Shown piece by piece: positions 17,384 to 25,081 of a stretch of DNA of 64,000 nt (position 1 is its first letter; each line of letters starts with the position of its first letter). The notes under the pieces were generated by a model, which saw nothing but the letters and a program-made list of their open reading frames with translations, had not been told where the DNA came from and searched no databases. The stretch covers positions 16,351-80,350 of the forward strand of contig CAZFKU010000002.1 in the NCBI GenBank assembly GCA_964518835.1. Direction: 5' to 3'. A program made the translations under genes and the position numbers. The stretch is from AB-629-J13 sp964518835 (GTDB lineage Bacteria; Fidelibacterota; Marinisomatia; Marinisomatales; AB-629-J13).

Positions 17384-18724
17384 ATGAACCAAAACATCAC
17401 TTTGAAACAATCAAAAGAACTCAAAAAACAAACCATTTCTGATGCGTCCTTGCGATTGGCAAGAAATGCTGCTATGCGAGGAGAGATTGAAGACCTTGCA
17501 ATGGATTGGGAAGCCTATCGGAAAATTGATCATACATTCTCGGAAATGGTCTCTGGAGAAATGCCTGTAACCAATCAAAAATCCAGTGGACGGTGTTGGG
17601 GGTTTGCCGGATTGAATTTATTCCGTATCTATCTGGGTAGAAAATATAATCTAAAAATGTTTGAATTCAGCCAGAGCTATTTCATGTTTTGGGACAAACT
17701 TGAAAAATCCAATTATTTTCTTGAAAATATAATTGCAACTTTGAATGAACCTAAAGACGGAAGACTCATCATGCACCTTGTGGAAAATCCCATTCAGGAT
17801 GGAGGCCAATGGCACATGTTCATCAATCTCATTAATAAATATGGTGTGGTTCCACAAACAGAAATGCCGGAGACCTTTCAGAGCAGTAAATCCATGCGGA
17901 TGAACCGGATGATCACTCGAAAGTTGAGGGAATTTGCGAAGACTTTAAGGGATGCAAATAATAAAGGCGCAACCATTACAGATTTGCGAAATTTGAAAGA
18001 GGGTATGTTGGGGACCGTGTATCGCTTACTCACTATTCATTTAGGAACACCACCGGAAAATTTTGAGTGGCAAGTGAGAGACAAAAAAAAGAAATTTCAC
18101 CGCTTTGAAGGTCTCACACCAAAACGGTTTTTTACAAATCATGTTGGGTTGGACTTACGTGATTATGTATGTCTAATTAACTGCCCTATGTCCGATAAAA
18201 CCTACAATGAAGTATATACAGTTGAATATCTTGGAAATGTATCGGGAGGTGAAAGTATCAAGTATTTAAACCTTCCTTCTAAACGCCTCAGGGAGACTGC
18301 TATGGCGTCCATCAAAGATGATAGCCCTGTTTGGTTTGGGTGTGATGTAGGCAAACATTTTCACCGGTCATTAGGAGTGATGGACATGGAATTGTTTGAT
18401 TTTGATTTATTTTACGGAACAAGCTTTCCCATGACAAAAGCAGACCGTTTGGAATATGGAGACAGCCAGATGACCCATGCCATGCTGTTTACCGGAGTAG
18501 ATTTGGATTCAAAAGGCAAACCCCGGAAATGGCGGGTGGAAAACAGCTGGGGAAAGAAACGAAGTGACAAAGGCTACGATATTATGATGGACAACTGGTT
18601 TGATGAATATAATTATGAGGTGGTAGTTCATAAAAAATATTTGATAGGCGAAGAACTGGAAATTTATCAAAGGGAACCTGTAAAATTGCCCCCCTGGGAT
18701 CCCATGGGGGCGTTGGCAAAATAA
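17384..18724 (+). CDS. pepC: Bleomycin hydrolase / aminopeptidase C (C1B cysteine peptidase)
   Basis: Papain-like cytoplasmic aminopeptidase, normally a self-compartmentalised hexamer. The catalytic triad is complete: C71 in NQKSSGRCWGFAG, H365 in SQMTHAMLFTG and N387 in RVENSWG. The 446-residue length fits the family. The C-terminal tail, which in relatives reaches into the active site, extends to MGALAK here. It sits with an Xaa-Pro peptidase and may take part in general peptide recycling. Confidence 0.95.
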   Translation: MNQNITLKQSKELKKQTISDASLRLARNAAMRGEIEDLAMDWEAYRKIDHTFSEMVSGEMPVTNQKSSGRCWGFAGLNLFRIYLGRKYNLKMFEFSQSYFMFWDKLEKSNYFLENIIATLNEPKDGRLIMHLVENPIQDGGQWHMFINLINKYGVVPQTEMPETFQSSKSMRMNRMITRKLREFAKTLRDANNKGATITDLRNLKEGMLGTVYRLLTIHLGTPPENFEWQVRDKKKKFHRFEGLTPKRFFTNHVGLDLRDYVCLINCPMSDKTYNEVYTVEYLGNVSGGESIKYLNLPSKRLRETAMASIKDDSPVWFGCDVGKHFHRSLGVMDMELFDFDLFYGTSFPMTKADRLEYGDSQMTHAMLFTGVDLDSKGKPRKWRVENSWGKKRSDKGYDIMMDNWFDEYNYEVVVHKKYLIGEELEIYQREPVKLPPWDPMGALAK

Positions 18725-18732
18725 TTTAGTTT

Positions 18733-19866
18733 GTGAAAGAATCTTTTCTTCTATCCCCAGATGTAACCTTCCTCAACCACGGCTCCTTTGGTGCCTGCCC
18801 CCAGCAGGTTTTTGAAAAATATCAGTATTGGCAGAAAAAACTGGAAGAACAACCGGTTCAGTTTATGGCGGAAGATGTTTACAGACATTTGGAATCCGCA
18901 CGAGTTGCATTAGGAAAATTTGTGGGATGCGATGGGAATGATTTATTTTTTGTCCCCAATCCAACCACAGGAGTAACCACCATCATAAACAGTTTTGAAC
19001 TGAATTCGGGAGATGAAATTCTTTCCACAGACCATGAGTACGGTGCATTGATCCGTAGTTGGGAAGCATACACAGGCAGGACAGGAACTCACTTTATCCA
19101 AAGAAATATCCCTTTCCCCTGCATTACACACGAGGAATTCACTGAGTATTTTTGGGAAGGCGTTACGGAAAAGACAAAAGTGATTTTCCTAAGTCAAATT
19201 ACCAGTTCCACAGCATTGATTTTTCCAGTTAAAGAAATTTGTAAAAGAGCAAGAGAAATGGGAATTCTCACCATCATTGACGGCGCACATGTCCCGGGGC
19301 ATATTCCTCTCACTATTTCAGAAATAGACCCGGATGTGTATGTAGGTGCCTGTCATAAATGGCTTTGTGCACCTAAGGGTTCATCATTTGTCTATGTGCG
19401 GAAATCATTTCAAGACAAAGTAAAACCACTTATCACCAGTTGGGGAAAAGAGGGAGTTGATCCTTCTGAAACCAATTTTTTACTTGAAAACCAATGGCAG
19501 GGAACCCGGGATATGAGCGCTTTCTTGACTGTGCCGACTGCCATAGAATTCCAACAAAATGATGACTGGAATATTCAAACGGAAAAATGCAGATGGATGG
19601 TACGGGAAACCCGCAGTAGGTTGGATGATTATTTTGAAATCAATCATCTATGTCCCAATAAGGAAGAATGGTTGGGCCAAATGGCAAGTGTAGAAATCAA
19701 AACTGATGATCCAATCAATTTGAAAAGTACACTACTAAAAGAATTTTCCATTGAAGTGCCTATTTTTGAATGGAATGAAAAAACACTTTTACGATATTCG
19801 TTTCAGGTGTACAACGATCAACAGGATGCGGATTTACTGATTTATGCGTTAAGGGAGATATTATAA
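18733..19866 (+). CDS. Class V aminotransferase (isopenicillin-N-epimerase-like)
   Basis: PLP enzyme of 377 residues. The cofactor lysine is K209 in GACHKWLCAPKG, preceded by DGAHVPGH carrying the PLP-contacting Asp and His. The N-terminus FLLSPDVTFLNHGSFGACP is the signature of the isopenicillin N epimerase-like/cysteine-desulfurase-like branch. The start is GTG at 18733, eight bases after the pepC stop. Its 3' end overlaps the convergent kinase gene by six bases. Reaction unknown; no beta-lactam genes are nearby. Confidence 0.88.
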   Translation: MKESFLLSPDVTFLNHGSFGACPQQVFEKYQYWQKKLEEQPVQFMAEDVYRHLESARVALGKFVGCDGNDLFFVPNPTTGVTTIINSFELNSGDEILSTDHEYGALIRSWEAYTGRTGTHFIQRNIPFPCITHEEFTEYFWEGVTEKTKVIFLSQITSSTALIFPVKEICKRAREMGILTIIDGAHVPGHIPLTISEIDPDVYVGACHKWLCAPKGSSFVYVRKSFQDKVKPLITSWGKEGVDPSETNFLLENQWQGTRDMSAFLTVPTAIEFQQNDDWNIQTEKCRWMVRETRSRLDDYFEINHLCPNKEEWLGQMASVEIKTDDPINLKSTLLKEFSIEVPIFEWNEKTLLRYSFQVYNDQQDADLLIYALREIL

Positions 19867-21303
19867 TTTCACTTTAGCATTCACTAAAGCCTTCTTCCAA
19901 ATCTCTAATTTTTCTTCCCTCTGAGTATCAGTCATTTTGGAAAAATATTCTTCCTGAAATGAATGGGTAATTTTAGGAAATTCACCAAATTGGTTTTTAA
20001 ATAAAAGGCGAAATACTCCCAATGCGGTTTTATCCTTTAGTGCAGACAATTTCACAGGAACCTTCAATAAATCCGCAATGAATTGCAGTAGGGGTTTTCT
20101 GGCACCACCTCCACCAGTGTGAACCACAGAAATTTTGAATCCGGCTTTTTTGAGAGTTTGTATTATATCGTGAACTAAAAACCCAATGGATTCCATTCCG
20201 GCTCTGATAATTTCGTTGTTTGATGCATTTTCCAAATTATAGAAAATAGATTTCTCTGGTTGAACCCAATAGGGAGAGGTAATTCCGGTAAAACCGGGTA
20301 TGAGAGCTCCATTTGTCGTTGTTTTTATACATCTTTTATCCCATTTCATTTTTTTATGGGGAATATTTAAATGGTCTTCCAACCAGTAAAAAAGAGAATT
20401 GCAAGCATTGATAGTTCCTTCTAAAAAAAATTGATAATTGAATTTTGAAGACCAAAATAAATTTGACATAAGTCCATTTATAAATTTCGGCTTGTTTCCT
20501 GAATAACATTGAACAGAGCCTGATGTCCCTAAATTTACTGCAATTGTCCCGGACTCGGTAAAGCCCTGCCCCATCAATGCTGCCTGTTGATCACCGATGA
20601 CACAAAATAGAGGAATGCTTTGATGGTTATTTGTTACCTTTCCAAAATCATGGATTGTCGGAACCAACGGAGGAAGGCTTGACCTGTTGACATTGAATAA
20701 TTTATACAAACTGTCATCCCAATTGAGAGAAGCCAATGAAAATAATTGAGAACGCCCGGCTATTGAATGATCCACAACAGCCGTTCCGGTTAAAACGTGT
20801 GTTAGGTAAGAACTAAGTGGACCAAAAAAGGTATTCCCTGATTTGACTCCCTCCTCAAGTTCAGGGGAATTATTAATGAGATGAATATATTTTAAAGCTC
20901 CAAAATGACCGCTTAGGGGGACACCTGTTTTTCTGTAAACCGTCTGTTTTTGTTTCTTGAATTTCTTAACGAGATAATGAGCCCGGTTATCCTGCCAACT
21001 GAGAGCTGGAGTTAGGGGATAACCGGATTTTTTATCCCAGAATAAAAAGGTTGACCTCTGCACCGCTAATCCAATGGAGAGAATTCCTCCATTTTTTTCT
21101 TCTGACCAATTTAGTGCAGAAACCATTAATTTTTTCACCACGTCAGCAATGGATTGGGCGTTATCTTGAATATGGAGCGGTTTAGGGCGGATTAAACTGT
21201 GTTTAATTTTTTCACTGAAACAAACTTCTCCTTTTTCATTAAATAGAAAAGATTTAGTTCCACTTGTTCCCTGATCAATAATAAGAAAGTAATGAACCTT
21301 CAT
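19861..21303 (-). CDS. FGGY-family carbohydrate kinase (glycerol-kinase-like)
   Basis: ATP-dependent sugar or polyol kinase of 480 residues. The N-terminal phosphate loop is IIDQGTSGTKSFLF. GDQQAALMGQG matches the glycerol kinase motif most closely, and HTGGGGARKPLLQ is the C-terminal ADP-binding part. GlpK is the closest type by eye, but the protein is a little short and no glpF or glpD is nearby. Xylulose or another polyol is possible. The gene begins directly after the stop of the MFS gene (TAG then ATG), so the pair is one transcription unit. Confidence 0.85.
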   Translation of the reverse strand: MKVHYFLIIDQGTSGTKSFLFNEKGEVCFSEKIKHSLIRPKPLHIQDNAQSIADVVKKLMVSALNWSEEKNGGILSIGLAVQRSTFLFWDKKSGYPLTPALSWQDNRAHYLVKKFKKQKQTVYRKTGVPLSGHFGALKYIHLINNSPELEEGVKSGNTFFGPLSSYLTHVLTGTAVVDHSIAGRSQLFSLASLNWDDSLYKLFNVNRSSLPPLVPTIHDFGKVTNNHQSIPLFCVIGDQQAALMGQGFTESGTIAVNLGTSGSVQCYSGNKPKFINGLMSNLFWSSKFNYQFFLEGTINACNSLFYWLEDHLNIPHKKMKWDKRCIKTTTNGALIPGFTGITSPYWVQPEKSIFYNLENASNNEIIRAGMESIGFLVHDIIQTLKKAGFKISVVHTGGGGARKPLLQFIADLLKVPVKLSALKDKTALGVFRLLFKNQFGEFPKITHSFQEEYFSKMTDTQREEKLEIWKKALVNAKVKL

Positions 21304-22503
21304 CTACTGGTAATTTAAAATTTTTCGATTTAAAAATCCAATAAGTCCGGTGAGTGTACCTCCGATTCCGAACAGCAGAAACACAATATGAATAGAAACA
21401 AATTCAGCCAAAATTCCCACTAAAGCTGTTGAAACTGCTGTCATACCAGAAACAGCCAAATGAACCATAGAAAACAGTCTGCCATGATAGTTGTTCGGTG
21501 TATATTTTTGGAGAATGGCTGTTCGGGAAACCGTAATAACCGGAATTCCCATTCCATGAAAAATGATGATAAACAAAGCCATTGGAACCGATTGAACCCA
21601 AAAGAAAAGAGCGTAAGTCAATCCATCCCAAAGCATCCCCAGTAAAAGAAGAAATCCGCTTTTAAATCGTTGAGCAAATCGGTACATAAAAAACGATCCT
21701 GTCAACATCCCCAAAGCCATACCTGCTTCTACGAAGGCAAAGTCGGAGGCTGAACCACTCAAGTAATGTTTGATCATAATTGGCATCCCCACAATAGCTG
21801 GTCCCATGATGAAAATATTATTCACGATAGTCAAAATGATTAGAAGTCCAATTGAACCGTGGGTTTTCAAATAGGTAAATCCGGACTTTAATTCCTGGAA
21901 TGGAACCCCCCTATTTGATTTTCTAATTTTATTTGGAGACCTGATGGTCAAAAGCAGTAGACCAGCTAACAAGAAAGACATAGCATCCCAGACAAACAGT
22001 AATTTCACTGACATTACATTTAATAATATGCCGGCTAAAGCTGGTCCGGCTAAATATGCAAACTGTCCGCTGGTTGCTATCAGCGAATTTATTTTCATTA
22101 ATGAATCACGGGGAAAGAGTTCAGGTAGAAATGCATTCATTGCCGGTGGAAATAAAGAACCGAATGAAGCACGAACAAAAGCCAGGATCCCAATGACGAA
22201 TCCTATTTTAATATCCACGAATAATAGGATTGGAATAATGGCAACAACAATTGCCTGTGAAAAATTTGAGAATAACATTAGCCTTATTCTATTATGTCTG
22301 TCAGCTAAAACCCCTGCAAAAATTCCAAAAAGTATTGCTGGTAAATGAGCGCCCATTGCCACAAGTCCTGTTGCAAGAGTGGATTCAGTTATTTCAAGAA
22401 TAATCCAAACCAGCGCTAATTGATAAACCGCATCTCCTGTAGCTGAAACGGTCTGAGCAGACCAGAGTTTTAAAGTGTTTTGTTTGATATGAGACCGGTT
22501 CAA
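21304..22503 (-). CDS. MFS transporter (MFS_3 type)
   Basis: Major facilitator permease of 399 residues with about twelve hydrophobic helices. The N-terminus LKLWSAQTVSATGDAVYQLA and the loop GVLADRHNRIRLMLFSN match the group often annotated as EntS-like or transmembrane secretion effector. Many of those export small molecules. It is adjacent, with no spacer, to a sugar/polyol kinase gene, so solute uptake for that kinase is also conceivable. Direction and substrate are not determinable. Confidence 0.88.
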   Translation of the reverse strand: MNRSHIKQNTLKLWSAQTVSATGDAVYQLALVWIILEITESTLATGLVAMGAHLPAILFGIFAGVLADRHNRIRLMLFSNFSQAIVVAIIPILLFVDIKIGFVIGILAFVRASFGSLFPPAMNAFLPELFPRDSLMKINSLIATSGQFAYLAGPALAGILLNVMSVKLLFVWDAMSFLLAGLLLLTIRSPNKIRKSNRGVPFQELKSGFTYLKTHGSIGLLIILTIVNNIFIMGPAIVGMPIMIKHYLSGSASDFAFVEAGMALGMLTGSFFMYRFAQRFKSGFLLLLGMLWDGLTYALFFWVQSVPMALFIIIFHGMGIPVITVSRTAILQKYTPNNYHGRLFSMVHLAVSGMTAVSTALVGILAEFVSIHIVFLLFGIGGTLTGLIGFLNRKILNYQ

Positions 22504-22743
22504 GACAACCTTGGAGAAAAATAATTGAATTTTCTGAGAAGTTTCAAATTTCTGATTACATTAGTGAGAGATTTTTCTAAGTTCAATAAGCTTTCCTACT
22601 CCGTAGAGTTGGTATTTAAACGATGAGTAATGACAGAGCGAATTTATTACCTAAAAGACTTTTCCCCATGATGAAATCATCACTAATTTTCGGGGTTTCA
22701 TACAAAAATTATTTTTTCATTATTAAATATTTAGGAGTAATAA
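22504..22743. promoter_or_regulatory. Divergent intergenic region with an operator-like inverted repeat
   Basis: A 240-base AT-rich gap between the divergent MFS and ferredoxin genes must hold both promoters, though I cannot name -10/-35 boxes with confidence. TGATGA-AA-TCATCA (22669-22682) is a 6-base-arm inverted repeat. It is flanked by CCCC (22664-22667) and GGGG (22692-22695), which could extend a hairpin. The ferredoxin ribosome site AGGAG is at 22733-22737. Confidence 0.4.
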
Positions 22744-23049
22744 ATGACCTATATTATTGCTGAACCATGTGTAGGAACCTGCGATACTGCTTGTGTAGAA
22801 GTTTGTCCTGTTGACTGCATTCACGGACCTTATGATAAAACCGGTGCGGGAGAAGAGGCAAAAGCAGATGATTTTGTACCGAAGGATGATGACATGCTAT
22901 ACATTGATCCTGAGGAATGTATTGATTGTGGTGCCTGCGAACCGGAATGTCCCGTGGAAGCAATTTTTGAAGAAAGCGAGGTCCCTGAAGAGTGGAACAA
23001 ATACATTAAAATCAACTACGAATGGTTTGGTCAAGAATATACCGGCTGA
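22744..23049 (+). CDS. fdxA: Seven-iron-type ferredoxin (two Fe-S clusters)
   Basis: Small electron carrier of 101 residues with two Fe-S cluster motifs. The first is C9-VGT-C13-DTA-C17-VEV-C21-PVD-C25 and the second is CIDCGACEPECPVEAI. Layout and the tail VPEEWNKYIKINYEWF match Thermus-type 3Fe-4S/4Fe-4S ferredoxins, which usually read CIGVKDQSC in the first motif. Here an extra Cys (C13) sits at that Lys position, so eight-iron loading is conceivable. A strong ribosome site precedes the ATG and a hairpin terminator follows. Confidence 0.94.
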   Translation: MTYIIAEPCVGTCDTACVEVCPVDCIHGPYDKTGAGEEAKADDFVPKDDDMLYIDPEECIDCGACEPECPVEAIFEESEVPEEWNKYIKINYEWFGQEYTG

Positions 23050-23071
23050 TATTTCACATCCTCTATTTATT

Positions 23072-23099
23072 AAACGGCTTTTTTAGGAAAGCCGTTTTT
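23072..23099 (+). terminator. Rho-independent terminator after the ferredoxin gene
   Basis: Perfect 10-base stem AAACGGCTTT / AAAGCCGTTT (23072-23081 with 23088-23097), 6-base loop, running into TTTTT at the 3' side. It lies 22 bases after the ferredoxin stop, making that gene monocistronic. Confidence 0.85.
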
Positions 23100-23119
23100 C
23101 ATCTTCACCCTATTTCCCC

Positions 23120-24232
23120 ATGACAAAAGATCAAGTCTTAAAGGTTTTATCCCAAATTAATTATCCGGGATTTAGTCGTGATATTGTTTCGTTTGGGTTG
23201 ATTGATAATATTTCACTAAGTGATGAGAATATCCGTATTACATTGAAGATTTCTGCTGACAAAACAAAACAGGAAGAACTGCAATTAATGGTCAAGGATA
23301 AATTAGAATCACTCAAAACATTCCGCCATATAGATGTAACGGTTACCGGAACTGCCCAGCCTAAAAGCAGTATGGCTCAACCCATGAAACCGGAAAAAGT
23401 GAAGCATATCATTGCAGTTGCCAGTGGAAAAGGTGGGGTGGGGAAATCTACTGTGGCAGCCAATTTAGCCTGTTCATTTTTTCAAAACGGATACAAGGTT
23501 GGACTTCTCGATCTTGATATTTATGGTCCATCCCTGCCCATCATTTTGGGAATCAATGAATCTCCTCAGCTCACTCAGGAAAAAAAATTGATTCCCCTGG
23601 ACTGGAATGGTATAAAAGTTCTCAGTTTTGGATTTATCAGCGGAAATGATGCTCCCACAATTTGGCGGGGTCCCCTTGTAGCACGAATGACCGAGCAGTT
23701 TTTCCGGGATGTTTCATGGGGAGAATTAGACTATCTCATTCTGGATTTACCACCCGGGACAGGGGATATTCAACTAACATTGACTCAAAAAATACAGATC
23801 AGTGGAGCCGTTATAGTTACAACACCGCAGGATATTGCACTTTCTGATGTACGAAAGGGTGCTGATATGTTCCGCAAGGTCAATACACCGGTTTTAGGTG
23901 TAGTTGAAAATATGTCGGGATTGACCTTAAAAGGAAAAGTGGTTGATGATGAAGAAAATCCCCTTAGGAATAGTTTGGTTACATTAGAGGACGGGTATGA
24001 GTCGACCACGGATGAAAAAGGAAAATTCCAAATAACTATTGATCTGTTTAAAAAGGGGGGTGGTGAAAAAGAAAGTAAGCGTCTTGGTGTACCCTTGTTG
24101 GGGAAAATTCCACTGTCACAATCTATAATGGATTCTACAGATGCAGGAACACCCCTTACATTCCTATCATCTGAAATTTCTGAATCAAAATTATTTTCTC
24201 AAATTGTGTCAAAAATAGATAATGAACTTTAA
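23120..24232 (+). CDS. mrp: Mrp/NBP35-family Fe-S carrier ATPase with an inserted domain-like segment
   Basis: P-loop ATPase that carries or inserts Fe-S clusters. The N-terminal DUF59/MIP18 domain spans about 1-80. The deviant Walker A SGKGGVGKST is at 102-111, with DLDIYGPSLP (131-140) and DLPPGTGD (209-216) as expected. Between VVENMSG (261-267) and FKKGGGEKE (310-318), where many Mrp proteins carry a CPxC cluster motif, there is a roughly 40-residue segment: GKVVDDEENPLRNSLVTLED, then TTDEKGKFQI. It resembles a carboxypeptidase-regulatory-like beta-sandwich. The protein has a single Cys (C118), so cluster binding by the classic motif is not possible. It lies just after the ferredoxin terminator. 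Confidence 0.92.
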   Translation: MTKDQVLKVLSQINYPGFSRDIVSFGLIDNISLSDENIRITLKISADKTKQEELQLMVKDKLESLKTFRHIDVTVTGTAQPKSSMAQPMKPEKVKHIIAVASGKGGVGKSTVAANLACSFFQNGYKVGLLDLDIYGPSLPIILGINESPQLTQEKKLIPLDWNGIKVLSFGFISGNDAPTIWRGPLVARMTEQFFRDVSWGELDYLILDLPPGTGDIQLTLTQKIQISGAVIVTTPQDIALSDVRKGADMFRKVNTPVLGVVENMSGLTLKGKVVDDEENPLRNSLVTLEDGYESTTDEKGKFQITIDLFKKGGGEKESKRLGVPLLGKIPLSQSIMDSTDAGTPLTFLSSEISESKLFSQIVSKIDNEL

Positions 24233-24322
24233 TTCTTTTTGGTTTTCATATTTGGAACAGAATCACTTAATAAACATAGAAGGGTTGAATTATTATCACC
24301 TTTATTTAATTTGTAGCATTTA

Positions 24323-25081
24323 GTGAATTATTCAAAACTAAGAGAGGAAATTCTTAACCGGGGAATTATCCCGGAACATATTGCTATCATAATGGATGGA
24401 AATGGCAGGTGGGCAAAACAGAGATCAATGCCTCGCCTGGCAGGTCATCATGAAGGAATTAATTCGGTTCGGGAAATAACCCGTGTCTGCGGAGAAATAG
24501 GGGTAAAACATTTAACTCTTTATACCTTTTCCACTGAAAATTGGCAGCGCCCACAAAGAGAAGTCTCAGCGTTGATGAAACTGCTTCTCAACACCATCCG
24601 GGATGAAGTCAAAAGTCTCCATAAGAACAAAGTTAAATTAACAACAATAGGCGATTTAAATGCTCTTCCTGATTCTGCACGAAAAGGCATTTTGGAGGGT
24701 ATTGAATTAACTGAGGATAACACCGGGCTGAACCTGGTTTTAGCACTGAATTATGGTTCCAGACAGGAATTAATAATGGCAGTGAATAAAATAATGGATC
24801 AAATAGATTCAGGAGAAGTAAAGCCGGAACAGATTTCCGAACAAACCATTTCGAATAATCTTTACACAAACAATATCAAAGATCCGGATTTATTGATCAG
24901 AACCGGTGGAGAACATAGAATCAGCAATTTTTTATTGTGGCAATCGGCTTATTCTGAATTATATATGACCGACACATATTGGCCTGAGTTTCGAGAAGAA
25001 CAGCTATTAACCGCTATTCATGAATTTCAAAACAGGGAACGGCGATTCGGGAAAATAAGTAAGCAAGTACAGACTGCATGA
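24323..25081 (+). CDS. uppS: Isoprenyl transferase (undecaprenyl diphosphate synthase)
   Basis: Cis-prenyltransferase that makes the C55 carrier lipid for peptidoglycan and O-antigen. Catalytic D25 lies in AIIMDGNGRWA, followed by RLAGHHEG. The C-terminal LLIRTGGEHRISNFLLWQ and the WPEF motif are canonical. It has 252 residues. The start is GTG at 24323. The stop overlaps bamA by four bases. The preceding 90 bases show no gene or clear promoter. Confidence 0.96.
   Translation: MNYSKLREEILNRGIIPEHIAIIMDGNGRWAKQRSMPRLAGHHEGINSVREITRVCGEIGVKHLTLYTFSTENWQRPQREVSALMKLLLNTIRDEVKSLHKNKVKLTTIGDLNALPDSARKGILEGIELTEDNTGLNLVLALNYGSRQELIMAVNKIMDQIDSGEVKPEQISEQTISNNLYTNNIKDPDLLIRTGGEHRISNFLLWQSAYSELYMTDTYWPEFREEQLLTAIHEFQNRERRFGKISKQVQTA

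Noticed and set aside
18733..19866. Beta-lactam biosynthesis gene (isopenicillin N epimerase)
   Set aside because: Only the fold family matches; no other beta-lactam genes are present, so a general class V aminotransferase is the safe call.
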